The notes: generated by a model not told the origin, from the sequence alone. A stretch of DNA of 64,000 nt from JAPXSY01 sp033812795 (GCA_033812795.1 JAPXSY010000009.1:1-64000); one strand, 5' to 3'. Shown: positions 8,443-17,976, counted from the stretch's first letter. Program-made: numbers and translations.

Positions 8443-10452
8443 ATGACAAAGCGCATTCTGTTCGCCCTTGCCTTCACCGTGCAAAGCGCCTGGGCGATCG
8501 TGAACTGGGTCGCGAAAACCGACCCCGCACAAAACGATTTCTCAAACCTGGATAACTGGCCCGCAGCCATTGCCACGGACAAGGCGATTCAATTCTACAC
8601 GCTGAATCCGGCCGCGCCGGAACTGTGGATGAGCGAGGACGCCACCTTCGCCCGGTTGGTTCTGGGCGGCACGAACATCGTCTTCAATCTGGGATCCGGC
8701 CGCACGCTTTCGGTGGGTCAGGAGGGCGAGACCAAACTCAACGCCGCCAAAACATTCGTCCGGCTGACCAGCGGAACGATCAACCAAACCGCCAACCGAC
8801 TCGTCCTCGGACAAGATAAAAACTCTTCCAACTGCGTGTTTATCGCTGACGGCCCGACCACCCGATACCTAAATCCGCAACGCGGAATTCACATCGGGGC
8901 CGCATCGAACGCCGTAAGCTGCGGGATGGGCGTTTACAACGGCGCTGTTGTGGACGGCAATTTCTACATCGGCAACCATGCGTTCTCTTCAGGCAACTGG
9001 GTTGAGGCTGCCGGCACCGGAACGGTTGTCCTGGCGACAAACAACCATTTCTACGTCGGCGACACAGCGGCCAGCAGTTGGAACCGGCTCTCCCTTTCCG
9101 AATCCGCCGCACTCCAAATGATGGGCGCTAATTTCTGTATAGGGAACAACAGCGGCTCTGATTCCAATCAGGCGAAGATCCTGTCCGGCTCGTCCGTGAC
9201 AGGCCAATCCGAGACGATCGTCGGCAACAAGGGTTCCGAAAACACGCTGGAGGCCGGGAACGCCACGCTCAAAATGTCCTCGCTGTTCACGATCGGTTAT
9301 TATAGCGGATCCAATTCTGTCCGGCTCACGAACACGTTCGTGCAATCCAACGGAATCTATCTGGGCCGCGATCCGTCGAGCAGCGGCGAGAATACGCTGG
9401 AGGTCATCGGCGGCACGGTCACGAACACTGGCGGCGGCATCCGGGTCGGCATATATGGCAACCGGAACACGGTCGTCATCAGCAATGCGTACGTGTGTCC
9501 GGCCGGAAATCTTTCTGCCGGCGAATACGGTTCCGAGAACAGCTTGTCGCTGTATGGCGACGGGACCGAGACCCGTGTCGCCGGTTTGATTTTCGGCGGA
9601 AACGCGGAAGCGCACAAAAACACCCTGAGACTATCCGGATGCGTGATCACCAACACGGGAGGGTTCGGCAACAACGGCGCGGAAAACCGGATCGAGATCG
9701 CGAACGGTTCGAAAATCTGGTCCGGCGGCCACGTCGGTGGCACAGCGGCAGGCGTCTCGAATGTGCTGAACCTGACGGGCGGTTCGTTTTTCTCTGCGAC
9801 CACCGCTTTCAATTTCGGTAATGTCTCCTCCTTCAACACCATGATCGTGGACAACAGCGCGTTCATCGCGAGTAACGTCACCTTTTGTCTGGGGTACACC
9901 GAAGGCACCGCCAACAGTAACACGCTTGCCGTCATCAACAACGGATATCTGTATGCCTATCGCCTCCGCATCGGAGACAGAGGATCATACAATACCCTGA
10001 TCATCAGCAACAGCACGGTTCACGCCGGGAGTAACAACTGCACGATCCCTTACCAAAACGGAATCTCCACCAACAACCAGATGGTGTTCATCGGCACCAA
10101 CTGCCTTTTAAAATCCGAAGCGGACATTTACATCCGCAGCGGAACCACGCTTACGTTCGTGATCCCGCGCGGCGGATACGCGGAGCCCCCGATTCAAACG
10201 CTTGCCGATACGGCAAAAAACATCAACATCGATCCCACGACCCGGATCGTTCTCGACCTCACCGAGTTCGCGCGCGGCGGTGGCGGGGAACAAGTTCTGG
10301 CGCGTACGGACAACAACTTCAGTATCAGTGAAACCACCCTGTCGTTGCTCAATGCGCAAATCGCACCGCAACAGTGCGCACTGGAGATCGTCGGCAAGGA
10401 ACTGATCCTGCACACACCCCATACGGGCGGTACGGTCATTTCGCTATGGTGA
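8443..10452 (+). CDS. Secreted beta-helix repeat surface protein
   Basis: Protein of 669 residues with a short signal peptide (MTKRILFALAFTVQSAWA) and a strong AAAGGAG Shine-Dalgarno. The body is built of irregular repeats rich in N, G, S and T, with repeated phrases such as NTLEV, GSENTLE, NTVVISN and NTLIISN. This is the pattern of parallel beta-helix or autotransporter-associated strand repeats. There is no recognisable C-terminal beta-barrel, PEP-CTERM or LPXTG-type anchor; it ends TGGTVISLW. A paralogue of similar length and layout lies at 26934-28928. It may bind or scaffold extracellular polysaccharide beside the neighbouring hydrolases, but no catalytic motif is visible. Confidence 0.7.
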   Translation: MTKRILFALAFTVQSAWAIVNWVAKTDPAQNDFSNLDNWPAAIATDKAIQFYTLNPAAPELWMSEDATFARLVLGGTNIVFNLGSGRTLSVGQEGETKLNAAKTFVRLTSGTINQTANRLVLGQDKNSSNCVFIADGPTTRYLNPQRGIHIGAASNAVSCGMGVYNGAVVDGNFYIGNHAFSSGNWVEAAGTGTVVLATNNHFYVGDTAASSWNRLSLSESAALQMMGANFCIGNNSGSDSNQAKILSGSSVTGQSETIVGNKGSENTLEAGNATLKMSSLFTIGYYSGSNSVRLTNTFVQSNGIYLGRDPSSSGENTLEVIGGTVTNTGGGIRVGIYGNRNTVVISNAYVCPAGNLSAGEYGSENSLSLYGDGTETRVAGLIFGGNAEAHKNTLRLSGCVITNTGGFGNNGAENRIEIANGSKIWSGGHVGGTAAGVSNVLNLTGGSFFSATTAFNFGNVSSFNTMIVDNSAFIASNVTFCLGYTEGTANSNTLAVINNGYLYAYRLRIGDRGSYNTLIISNSTVHAGSNNCTIPYQNGISTNNQMVFIGTNCLLKSEADIYIRSGTTLTFVIPRGGYAEPPIQTLADTAKNINIDPTTRIVLDLTEFARGGGGEQVLARTDNNFSISETTLSLLNAQIAPQQCALEIVGKELILHTPHTGGTVISLW

Positions 10453-10492
10453 GGGCCAACGTCCCGGCCGAAGAACGGAAACGAGAACCTTT

Positions 10493-13090
10493 ATGAAAAA
10501 ACGAATACCCTTTGCGGCTGTCCTCATTTTTGCGGGCGCCGCCATGCAGATCAGGGGCGCCGAGTTGGCGCCCCGCCTGATTATCAACGAGGACAACGAC
10601 CACTACTTCAAACAGAAGTCTGAATTGATGACCGAGGCGGCGCTACGCGCCTATATCGACACCTTCGCTGACACACAGGTGACGCATTTCTTCATGTGCC
10701 CCCAAGGTCAGCGCACCAGTTACCGCTCCCGCGTGCACGAGGCGATCTGGGACCCGGTCAACGGTGTCACGCCGACCAACATCTGGTGCGTCAACTGTAA
10801 ACTCCTTTTCGACAAAGGGATCGACCCTTACCATGTCTGGATCGAACAGTGCCGCAAGCGCGGGATTTCACCCTGGATCACCATGCGTATGAACGATGTG
10901 CACTTTGTGAACATCCCGGACTACTTCCGCAACACGACTTTCTGGCGCGAGCGCCGCGACCTCTGGCGCAACCCGGACACCACCACGAACAACTGGATGG
11001 AGTGTGCGTTCGACTACTCGAAGGAGGAGGCCTACGCCTATCACATGGCTGTCGTGCGGGAACTGTTCGAACGCTATGATTTCGACGGCTTTGAAACCGA
11101 CTGGCTGCGCTTCCCCTATCACCTGACGCCCGGCAAGGCGTTCGCGCAACGCGATGTGCTGACCCGCTTCATGCGCGAGGTGCGCGCCTTGGCAGACCTC
11201 TGGGCGAAAAAACGCGGACACCCGATCCGCATTTCAGCGCGCGTGGCCTCGGATCCGGATGTGGCGGCCCATCTCGGCACCGACGCGGTGGCGTGGGCGC
11301 GCGACGGATTGATCGAACTGCTCGTCGCCTCCTGCTTTTTCTCCACTGCGGACTTCGACATCCCGATCGAACGCTGGCACGCGCGCCTCGGCGACCTCAA
11401 GGATCGCGTTCCGGTCATTCCCGGCACTGACAACGGATTCTCCCCCTACCCCGGGTCACCGCGTCAGTCATTGGATATCCATCTCTATCGCGGTTGGGCG
11501 GAAGCCTGCCGTTACCGTGGCGCGAACGCCTTCTATCTTTTCAATCTGGTGTACTTTTCCTTTGACCGCCCCCCTTTCCGTCCGATCATCGAAAAGGGGT
11601 TTCCGGCCCCAATCCTGGCACAAGAGCCTCGTCGGCACACGATCACCTACCGCGACGCGCTACCCTCGGAAGGCGGGTTTGAGTCTGGCGCGCAACTGCC
11701 GCAAACCACGGAGACGCCCTGTCGTTTTGTGATTCAGACCGGCCAGAAACCCCAATACGGAAAAGTCTCCGTGATCACCGGACTGGCCGCCCATCCGCAA
11801 GTCTCGAACACCGTGCTGACGGTTTCGCTCAATGGAACGCGCGCCACCAATCGGACGGTCGAACCCCAGGTGCGGCGTTATGGCAAGCTCACGGCGTATG
11901 CGGTGCGTCACACCTTCCCGCTCTCCGCCCTGCGAGACGGCTCCAACACGGTGGACGTTGCGTCCGCCCCACAGCCCCGGCAGCGGATCGAATGGGTTGA
12001 AATCGAGATCACACCCGCCACGCCGCTGGAGCATGTGGGCCCGCCGCTGCCCAGACACGCGGTGACCAACCGGGCCTTCACCGGTATCTCCAGTCTGGCG
12101 GTCGCACCCAACGGCCGTCTGTGGGTCACTTGGTACGCGGGACACACTCCCAACGAAGACAACAACAACTACGTTGTGCTCAGTACCAGCGGCGACCATG
12201 GCCGGACCTGGAAGGAAGTGTTGATTGCCGACCCCGACGGATCCGGTCCGCGCCGCACCTTCGATCCCGAAGTTTGGCTCGCACCGGACGGAAAACTGCG
12301 CTGGTTCTTCACGGACCGCAAGAACGGATTACCGGCAACCGATTTGCTCTGGATGATCGTGCTCGATGATCCCGGTTCCGAGTCTACGGCCTGGCATCCG
12401 CCCGCGCATATCGCTGACGGCGTCATGATGTGCAAGCCGATTGTGCTCTCTACAGGCGAGTGGGCGTTACCGGTCTGCACCTGGTATACGGAGAACAGTT
12501 CGAAGATGGTGGTCTCCACCGACAGCGGCAAGACGTGGTCCGTGCGCGGCGGTGCGAGTATGCCCAAGGAGGACCGCCTCTTTGACGAACACATGTTTGT
12601 GGAACGCAAAGATCGCTCGATCTGGTGCCTGACGCGTACCAAGTCCGGTATCCGCGAGGCGGTCTCGACCGACCGCGGTGCGACGTGGTCGCCGCTGGAG
12701 CCGTCGCCGATCCAGCACCCTTCGGCGCGCTTCTTCATCACGCGGCTGCTTTCCGGCAACCTGTTGCTGGTGAAGCATGGTCCGATCGGAAAGAAGACCG
12801 GCCGCTCGCATCTGACCGCCTTTGTTTCCAGAGACGACGGCAAGACGTGGGAAGGCGGCCTGATGCTTGATGAGCGCAACGGGGTCTCCTATCCGGACGG
12901 TCAACAGACCGCAGATGGCACGATTTACATCACCCATGACTTCGACCGCACCGGTAAACGCCACATTCTCTTCTCCACCTTCCGCGAGGAGGATGCGCTG
13001 GCCGGCAAGCCGGTTTCCGGCGCGGTGCGTCTGCGTCAGCTTGTGAGCGAGGGATCGGGGGGAAAAGAGCGCCCCCAAGCCACTAAATGA
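10493..13090 (+). CDS. Secreted TIM-barrel hydrolase fused to a sialidase-like beta-propeller
   Basis: Protein of 865 residues with a signal peptide (MKKRIPFAAVLIFAGAAMQIRG). The N-terminal half is a TIM-barrel like that at 6713-8380, with ISPWITMRMNDVHF, YDFDGFETDWLR and DIPIERWHARL. Residues from about 520 form a sialidase/BNR propeller with four Asp-box motifs: SGDHGRTW, STDSGKTW, STDRGATW and SRDDGKTW. BNR propellers occur in exo-sialidases and in other glycosidases or binding proteins; I cannot see the full sialidase arginine triad. The fusion suggests two linked activities, or a catalytic barrel plus a binding propeller, acting outside the cell on complex glycans. It follows the beta-helix gene after 40 bp, so is probably co-transcribed. 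Confidence 0.8.
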   Translation: MKKRIPFAAVLIFAGAAMQIRGAELAPRLIINEDNDHYFKQKSELMTEAALRAYIDTFADTQVTHFFMCPQGQRTSYRSRVHEAIWDPVNGVTPTNIWCVNCKLLFDKGIDPYHVWIEQCRKRGISPWITMRMNDVHFVNIPDYFRNTTFWRERRDLWRNPDTTTNNWMECAFDYSKEEAYAYHMAVVRELFERYDFDGFETDWLRFPYHLTPGKAFAQRDVLTRFMREVRALADLWAKKRGHPIRISARVASDPDVAAHLGTDAVAWARDGLIELLVASCFFSTADFDIPIERWHARLGDLKDRVPVIPGTDNGFSPYPGSPRQSLDIHLYRGWAEACRYRGANAFYLFNLVYFSFDRPPFRPIIEKGFPAPILAQEPRRHTITYRDALPSEGGFESGAQLPQTTETPCRFVIQTGQKPQYGKVSVITGLAAHPQVSNTVLTVSLNGTRATNRTVEPQVRRYGKLTAYAVRHTFPLSALRDGSNTVDVASAPQPRQRIEWVEIEITPATPLEHVGPPLPRHAVTNRAFTGISSLAVAPNGRLWVTWYAGHTPNEDNNNYVVLSTSGDHGRTWKEVLIADPDGSGPRRTFDPEVWLAPDGKLRWFFTDRKNGLPATDLLWMIVLDDPGSESTAWHPPAHIADGVMMCKPIVLSTGEWALPVCTWYTENSSKMVVSTDSGKTWSVRGGASMPKEDRLFDEHMFVERKDRSIWCLTRTKSGIREAVSTDRGATWSPLEPSPIQHPSARFFITRLLSGNLLLVKHGPIGKKTGRSHLTAFVSRDDGKTWEGGLMLDERNGVSYPDGQQTADGTIYITHDFDRTGKRHILFSTFREEDALAGKPVSGAVRLRQLVSEGSGGKERPQATK

Positions 13091-13091
13091 T

Positions 13092-13331
13092 ACCATGAAA
13101 CACATGAAACTTCATGAAAAGCGGGGTGTGGTTAGTTCATTAGTGCGTTAGTTCATTAGTTCGTTAGTGCGTTAGTGCGTTAGTGCGTTAGTTTGGTTTC
13201 ATCGAAATCGGTATCGGTATCGGGAGAAAGTGAGTAACGACTGATGAAAGGAGTCCTTGATTTCATGAAGTTTCATGTGTTTCATGGTTAAGAGACGTAT
13301 GCAATTTTCAAGTTTCATGTGTTTCATGGTT
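13092..13331. repeat. Repeat island with 29-bp direct and inverted copies plus a GTTAGTGC array
   Basis: A copy of a 29-bp element built on CATGAAAC runs at 13092-13120; two copies in the opposite orientation lie at 13261-13289 (complete) and 13310-13331 (partial). Between them, 13133-13195 is an array of 9-10-bp units of the type GTTAGTGC / GTTAGTTC, then GAAATCGGTATCGGTATCGG. This fills the 255-bp gap before the next gene. No coding gene is supported. The same 29-bp element returns at 15475-15597 and 15994-16022, and the GTTAGTGC-type array at 49522-49556. Confidence 0.85.
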
Positions 13332-13345
13332 TGGGGAGAGAAAGA

Positions 13346-15481
13346 ATGGTGAGAGAAACAACGGGAATCGCGGCTGCAACGATCATCCTGTGCGGGCTGA
13401 CATCGCTTCACGCACAGCCACGCGACACACCTTTGCCGGGGCGCGGTGCCGCGCTCTTCGTGCAGGGGTTTTTTGAGCAGGACACGTTCACCGAGGGTGC
13501 GCGGCTCTTTCCGGACCGCACTTACACGGTGGCTGAAGCACCCGCCTGGTTGCGCGGGTTGACCTTTCTGCGCGCAAACATTGATGGCAATCTTACCGTG
13601 ACGGCCAAGCAGGCCGGTGTGCTGACCGTGATCACGGCTGATCCCGCCGATCCGTGCGCCACGCATTCGCAATGCGCGCGTCTGGAGAAGCTGGGGTTTG
13701 TCTGGATCAAAGCACCGGCGACCTTTCAGCTTTTCGGCAAAGCGGCTTACGACATCAGTCGCGTCTATCAGAAACAGGTCGCGCAGGACGAGACGTTCCG
13801 TTTCCCCAAGTGGACGGTGTTCGCCGGTTTCTCTGCGGTGACCGGACCACCGCCGCCGTTCGACCTTCAGCCTGGGCGCGGCGAGCGGCTTTACAACGGC
13901 ATCGAACTTCCGACCAACTGGCCGCCGCGCACCGTGAACACCGCAGACTGGGCACCGATGGCCGTGCCGTATTTGGACGTGCCGCCGGAGTTGATCCATA
14001 TCGATGTGGGGCGACAGTTGTTCGTGGATGATTTTCTGATCGCAACCAGCACGTTGCAGCGCGTCTTCGGCATGCCTGAGAAGTATAGCGGCAACCCAGT
14101 ACTGCGTCCGGAGACCGAACTCGAGTTGAACGGCATCCGGAACGCAGCGGCCGTGCCGAAGGGCGGCGGGCTCTGGTGGGATCCCCACGAGCATCTTTTC
14201 AAACTCTGGTACGAAGCCGGCTGGATCCACACCATTTGTTACGCTACCAGCACCAACGGGTTGGATTGGGTTCGTCCCGAACTGGACGTGGTGCCGGAAA
14301 CCAACCAAGTACTGCCGCCGGACCTCACCCCCGACTCCTGGACCGTGGTGCCCGATTGGGAGGCGACCGATCCGCTGCAGCGCTACAAAATGTTCATGCG
14401 CGGACCGGGTGGAAACATGTCGGGCGTGAGCATGACCTCAGCGGACGGCATCCACTGGGTGAACCGGGTGATTACCGGCAACACCGGCGACCGCAGTACC
14501 ATGTTCTACAATCCCTTCCGCCGAAAATGGATCTACAGCCTGCGGAGTGGCTGGCGCGGACGGTCACGCGATTACAGGGAGAGCGACAACTTCCTGCGGG
14601 GTGCTTCTTGGAGCGCGGCGGAGACCGTGCGTTGGTTGGCCGTGGATGAGAAGGATCCCAAGGATCCGAAAATCCAGCGGGTGCCGCAACTCTACAACTT
14701 TGACGCGGTCGCCTACGAGAGCATCATGTTGGGTGCGTTTGAGATTCACCATGGACCAGAGAACGACGTCTGCATGAAAGTCGGCTTGCCGAAGATCACG
14801 GAGCTGAATTTCGCTTACAGCCGCGACGGGTTCCACTGGTCGCGCCCCGACCGCAGGGCGCATATCCGCGCGGAGCGTTGGGGCAGCGGCAAGTGGGATA
14901 CCGGCTATGTGCAGTCGCTCGGGAATCTCTGCACGATTCAGGGCGACAAGCTCTGGTTCTATTACTCCGGATTTCAGGGCGACACCAACCGCCTCAGCAA
15001 CAACTGGCTACAAAACGGGATGTACGATAACGGAGCGATGGGCATCGCCTTTCTGCGGCGCGACGGCTTCGCGGCCATGACGGCGACGAAGGACGGCGGC
15101 GAACTGACCACACGGCCCCTGCTCTTCAGCGGCGCGTGCGTGTTTGTGAATGTGGCGTGTCCACAGGGCGAGTTACGCGTGGAGGTGCAGGATGTCGAAA
15201 GCGAGACGGCCATCCCAGGGTTCGCGCTGGCCGAATGCCGCCCCGTCTCCGTCGACAGCACGCTGTATCGCATCATCTGGCAAGACGCCGACACCGTAAG
15301 GGCTTTACGCGGTCGGCCGGTCCGTTTCCGTTTCGCATTGTCCAATGGCGCGCTGTACGCCTTCTGGGTCAGTCGTGATGAAAGCGGCCGTAGCGACGGC
15401 TATGTGGCGGGCGGCGGGCCGGGATACACCGGGCCGACTGACACGGCGGGGGCTGCCGCGTTGTCGCAAGATGAACCATGA
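13346..15481 (+). CDS. Secreted beta-propeller glycosidase-like protein
   Basis: Protein of 711 residues from ATG 13346, placed by the GGGGAGAGAAAG Shine-Dalgarno. A signal peptide covers roughly residues 1-25. The central region (about 220-600) has propeller features seen in GH32/GH43-like proteins of Planctomycetes, Verrucomicrobia and Lentisphaerae: IDVGRQLFVDDFLI, WWDPHEHLFKLWYEAG, YATSTNGLDW, FNYAYS-like NFAYSRDGFHWSRP and GDKLWFYYSG. A C-terminal beta-sandwich of about 110 residues follows. The exact glycosidase family is not certain and the catalytic acids were not assigned. The stop codon (15479-15481) lies inside the first of three tandem 29-bp repeats, so the repeat supplies the gene's end. 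Confidence 0.65.
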   Translation: MVRETTGIAAATIILCGLTSLHAQPRDTPLPGRGAALFVQGFFEQDTFTEGARLFPDRTYTVAEAPAWLRGLTFLRANIDGNLTVTAKQAGVLTVITADPADPCATHSQCARLEKLGFVWIKAPATFQLFGKAAYDISRVYQKQVAQDETFRFPKWTVFAGFSAVTGPPPPFDLQPGRGERLYNGIELPTNWPPRTVNTADWAPMAVPYLDVPPELIHIDVGRQLFVDDFLIATSTLQRVFGMPEKYSGNPVLRPETELELNGIRNAAAVPKGGGLWWDPHEHLFKLWYEAGWIHTICYATSTNGLDWVRPELDVVPETNQVLPPDLTPDSWTVVPDWEATDPLQRYKMFMRGPGGNMSGVSMTSADGIHWVNRVITGNTGDRSTMFYNPFRRKWIYSLRSGWRGRSRDYRESDNFLRGASWSAAETVRWLAVDEKDPKDPKIQRVPQLYNFDAVAYESIMLGAFEIHHGPENDVCMKVGLPKITELNFAYSRDGFHWSRPDRRAHIRAERWGSGKWDTGYVQSLGNLCTIQGDKLWFYYSGFQGDTNRLSNNWLQNGMYDNGAMGIAFLRRDGFAAMTATKDGGELTTRPLLFSGACVFVNVACPQGELRVEVQDVESETAIPGFALAECRPVSVDSTLYRIIWQDADTVRALRGRPVRFRFALSNGALYAFWVSRDESGRSDGYVAGGGPGYTGPTDTAGAAALSQDEP

Positions 15482-15597
15482 AACACATGAAACTTCATGA
15501 AAAGGCGGGGTGTGGTTAGGGAACCATGAAACACATGAAACTTCATGAAAAGGCGGGGTGTGGTTAGGACCATGAAACACATGAAACTTCATGAAAG
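15475..15597. repeat. Three tandem copies of a 47-bp repeat unit
   Basis: Units start near 15475, 15522 and 15569. Each holds the 29-bp CATGAAAC-based element; the first two also have the tail AAGGCGGGGTGTGGTTAGG. The array overlaps the end of the upstream gene and runs to the Shine-Dalgarno of the GxxExxY gene. An oppositely oriented single copy follows that gene at 15994-16022, so the gene is framed by inverted copies. Confidence 0.9.
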
Positions 15598-15606
15598 GTG
15601 AGGGGT

Positions 15607-15993
15607 ATGAAAGAAAAGAGCGTGATGGTTTATGAAGAGGAGTGTTATCAAATACGCGGGGCCTTGTATGAGGTATATACGGTGCTCGGGACTGGTTTCT
15701 CGGAAGAGGTTTACCAAGAGGCACTGGAGAGAGAGTTTGCTGTGCGCCATATCCCGTTTGTATCACAGCAAGTCCTGCGGATTTCATACAAAGGAGAATG
15801 GCTCTCAAAGACCTACAAAGCAGATCTGGTCTGTTACGACAAAATCATTCTCGAATTGAAGGCTGTCAAAACCCTGCTTCCTGAGCACGAGGCGCAACTC
15901 CTCAATTACCTTAAAGCAACCGGAATGCGTCTAGGTTTTCTCGTCAACTTTTGTTGTTTTCCCAAGGCGGACATACGCACGTATGTAAACTAA
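15607..15993 (+). CDS. GxxExxY family protein, PD-(D/E)XK nuclease-like
   Basis: A small protein of 128 residues from ATG 15607, which follows GGTGAGGGG; a GTG at 15598 in frame is less well placed. The naming motif appears as GTGFSEEVYQEAL near residue 23. ADLVCYDKIILELKAVKTL near residue 70 has the D-x(n)-E-x-K pattern of PD-(D/E)XK nucleases, and the family signature NYLKATGMRLGFLVNF follows. Function is not established for the family; a nuclease role is inferred from the motif. It is set between three direct repeat copies upstream and one inverted copy that begins at its stop codon, interrupting a carbohydrate locus. This looks like a small insertion cassette. Confidence 0.88.
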   Translation: MKEKSVMVYEEECYQIRGALYEVYTVLGTGFSEEVYQEALEREFAVRHIPFVSQQVLRISYKGEWLSKTYKADLVCYDKIILELKAVKTLLPEHEAQLLNYLKATGMRLGFLVNFCCFPKADIRTYVN

Positions 15994-16022
15994 TTTCATG
16001 AAGTTTCATGTGTTTCATGGTT
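15994..16022. repeat. Inverted copy of the 29-bp repeat after the GxxExxY gene
   Basis: This 29-bp copy is identical to 13261-13289 and is the reverse complement of the units at 13092 and 15475-15597. It begins directly after the GxxExxY stop codon and ends 8 bp before the ATG of the transporter gene, so it makes up nearly the whole 5' leader there. No Shine-Dalgarno is visible for the downstream gene. Confidence 0.9.
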
Positions 16023-16029
16023 GAAAAGT

Positions 16030-17280
16030 ATGAAAAAAATTAAAAAGTTTCTTTCAATAGTCGGGCCCGGTATCTTTGCGATCGGTTACACGATCGGCAC
16101 CGGCAGCGTCACCTCAATGGCCAAGGCCGGTAGTCAATACGGCTTGCAACTGCTTTGGGTACTCTTCCTAAGCTGCCTGTTTTCAGGCGTGTTGATGGAG
16201 GCGTACGGCCGCATGGCGGCAGTGACCGGCGACACCACGCTGCACGCCGTGAAACGTCATCTGCCATTCGGGCGCACGTTGGCCATCCTGATTCTGATCG
16301 GCGTGGCGACGGCCCAGTACACCTGTCTGGGCGGAATCTTGACGCTGTCGTCCGGCGCGATCTACGAGACGCTTGCCCTTTACGTTCCCTCCTTGCCGAA
16401 AGAAAACTACGCCGCGACGCTGGGCATTGCCGTGGTTCTGATCGCATTGATGTACAGCTTGCTCATGATCGGGCGCTACAGCTTCTTTGAAAAAGTGCTG
16501 GCTTTTTTCGTGATGCTGATGGGCATCACCTTCTTGATCTCGATGTTCGTGGTTTGGCCGTCGCCGGAAATCCTCAAGCAGGCGGTTGTCCCGACGATCC
16601 CCGACGAGCCTGGGGCGTTGTTGATGATCGCGGCGTTCGTGGGTACCACGATGGCGGCACCCACGTTCGTGACGCGTCCCCTGCTGCTGAAAGAGAAGGG
16701 GGTGGGCGTGGCTGACCTCAAGGAGCAAACGCTCGACTCTGTAGTCTCTGCGTCGCTGATGTTTTTGATCAGCGGCTCGATCATGGTTGTCGCGGCCGGC
16801 GCGCTCTACGCGCACGGCAAGGAGATCGTCAAGATCCTCGACATGGTTCACACGCTCGAACCGCTGGCTGGCCGGTTTGCGGTCGCGCTGTTCATGACAG
16901 GGACGCTGAGCGCCGGTCTCTCTTCGATCTTCCCGATCCTAATGGTCGCCCCGCTGCTGATCTCCGACTATCGCGTGGGCCGCATGGAACCGCGCAGCAA
17001 AACCTTCCGGGTGCTTTGTCTGGTGGCGGCGTGCGCAGGCTTGATCGTGCCGGCGCTGGGTGGCCGCAATCCGGTGGCGGTTACGATCATGGCACAGATC
17101 TCCAATGTTTTTGTGTTGCCGCTGACCGTCGCCGTGATCTTGGTGCTGGTGAACCGGCGCGATCTGATGGGAGAGCACCGCGCCGGTCCATTGCTGAACA
17201 CCGGCTTGGCGCTGGCTGGTCTCTTCGCCTGTATCATCGCCGTGACCGGCCTGATTGCGCTACTTGATGCGTGGTTTTGA
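16030..17280 (+). CDS. Nramp-fold transporter lacking canonical metal-binding residues
   Basis: Protein of 416 residues from ATG 16030 (TTG 16021 is an alternative), with about eleven membrane segments. The N-terminus GPGIFAIGYTIGTGSVTSMA aligns with Nramp helix 1, where metal transporters have GY-x-DPGN; here the DPGN tetrad is replaced by GTGS. In helix 6 the usual MPH is replaced within GTTMAAPTFVTRP. Nramp proteins move Mn2+ or Fe2+ through these residues, so this branch probably carries something else. It is followed after 15 bp by KDPG aldolase and then KDG kinase, so import of a uronate, 2-keto-3-deoxygluconate or a related acid is a reasonable inference, as yet without direct support. 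Confidence 0.8.
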   Translation: MKKIKKFLSIVGPGIFAIGYTIGTGSVTSMAKAGSQYGLQLLWVLFLSCLFSGVLMEAYGRMAAVTGDTTLHAVKRHLPFGRTLAILILIGVATAQYTCLGGILTLSSGAIYETLALYVPSLPKENYAATLGIAVVLIALMYSLLMIGRYSFFEKVLAFFVMLMGITFLISMFVVWPSPEILKQAVVPTIPDEPGALLMIAAFVGTTMAAPTFVTRPLLLKEKGVGVADLKEQTLDSVVSASLMFLISGSIMVVAAGALYAHGKEIVKILDMVHTLEPLAGRFAVALFMTGTLSAGLSSIFPILMVAPLLISDYRVGRMEPRSKTFRVLCLVAACAGLIVPALGGRNPVAVTIMAQISNVFVLPLTVAVILVLVNRRDLMGEHRAGPLLNTGLALAGLFACIIAVTGLIALLDAWF

Positions 17281-17295
17281 CCGGAAAGGTGTCGT

Positions 17296-17946
17296 ATGAA
17301 AGAGGACGTTGAGAAACTGGTACGTGAGTCGCGCATCATCGCGATCATCCGTGGTTTTTCGCCAGACATCTGCCTGAAGCTTGCTGAGGCCTATGCGAGG
17401 GGCGGCATCCGGATGGTTGAGATCACGTTCAACCAAGCGTCCCCCGAGACGTGGGCGGATACTGCCGCAGCGATTCGGGTGATCCGCGAACATTTTTCCG
17501 GAGATATCCGGGTCGGCGCGGGCACGGTTCTCACTGAAGAGCAACTGACGATGATGGAGGATGCGGGCGGCGAGTATATGGTCACGCCGAATGTTAACCC
17601 GTCTCTCATCCGCGAGTGTGTCCGCCGCGGGTGCGCCGCGATACCCGGGGCGCTCACGCCGAGTGAGGTTGTAGACGCTTGGGAGGCGGGCGCGAGTTTC
17701 GTGAAAATCTTCCCGGCGGGTTCGCTCGGTGTAGGCTACGTCAAGGCATTAAGCACACCGTTGTCGCATATTCCATTTCTCGCGGTTGGCGGGGTGGGGC
17801 CTGGCAATGTCAGGGACTTTATGGCGGCTGGTTGCGTTGGCGCGGGTATCAGCGGGAGTCTTACGAACAGGGAGTGGATTACTGCGGGCGAGTGGGACAA
17901 GATCACCTCCGTTGCCAAATCCCTGATCGACAATTCCCGTATTTAA
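17296..17946 (+). CDS. eda: 2-dehydro-3-deoxy-phosphogluconate (KDPG) aldolase
   Basis: A class I aldolase of 216 residues, the normal length, that splits KDPG to pyruvate and glyceraldehyde-3-phosphate. The Schiff-base lysine is in FVKIFPAG near residue 137. Other family segments are MVEITFNQ (catalytic glutamate), VGAGTVLTEEQ, MVTPNVNP and IPGALTPSEV. A GGAAAGG Shine-Dalgarno precedes the ATG. It lies between the Nramp-fold transporter and KDG kinase, giving the lower half of the uronate or Entner-Doudoroff route. Some members also act on 4-hydroxy-2-oxoglutarate. It is cytosolic. Confidence 0.93.
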   Translation: MKEDVEKLVRESRIIAIIRGFSPDICLKLAEAYARGGIRMVEITFNQASPETWADTAAAIRVIREHFSGDIRVGAGTVLTEEQLTMMEDAGGEYMVTPNVNPSLIRECVRRGCAAIPGALTPSEVVDAWEAGASFVKIFPAGSLGVGYVKALSTPLSHIPFLAVGGVGPGNVRDFMAAGCVGAGISGSLTNREWITAGEWDKITSVAKSLIDNSRI

Positions 17947-17976
17947 ATCAATCCTGCAACAAAGGAGAACCAGACA

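Noticed and set aside
15475..15597. CRISPR-like array of 29-bp repeats
   Set aside because: Only three units; the 18-19-bp stretches between them are identical rather than unique, and no cas gene is near.
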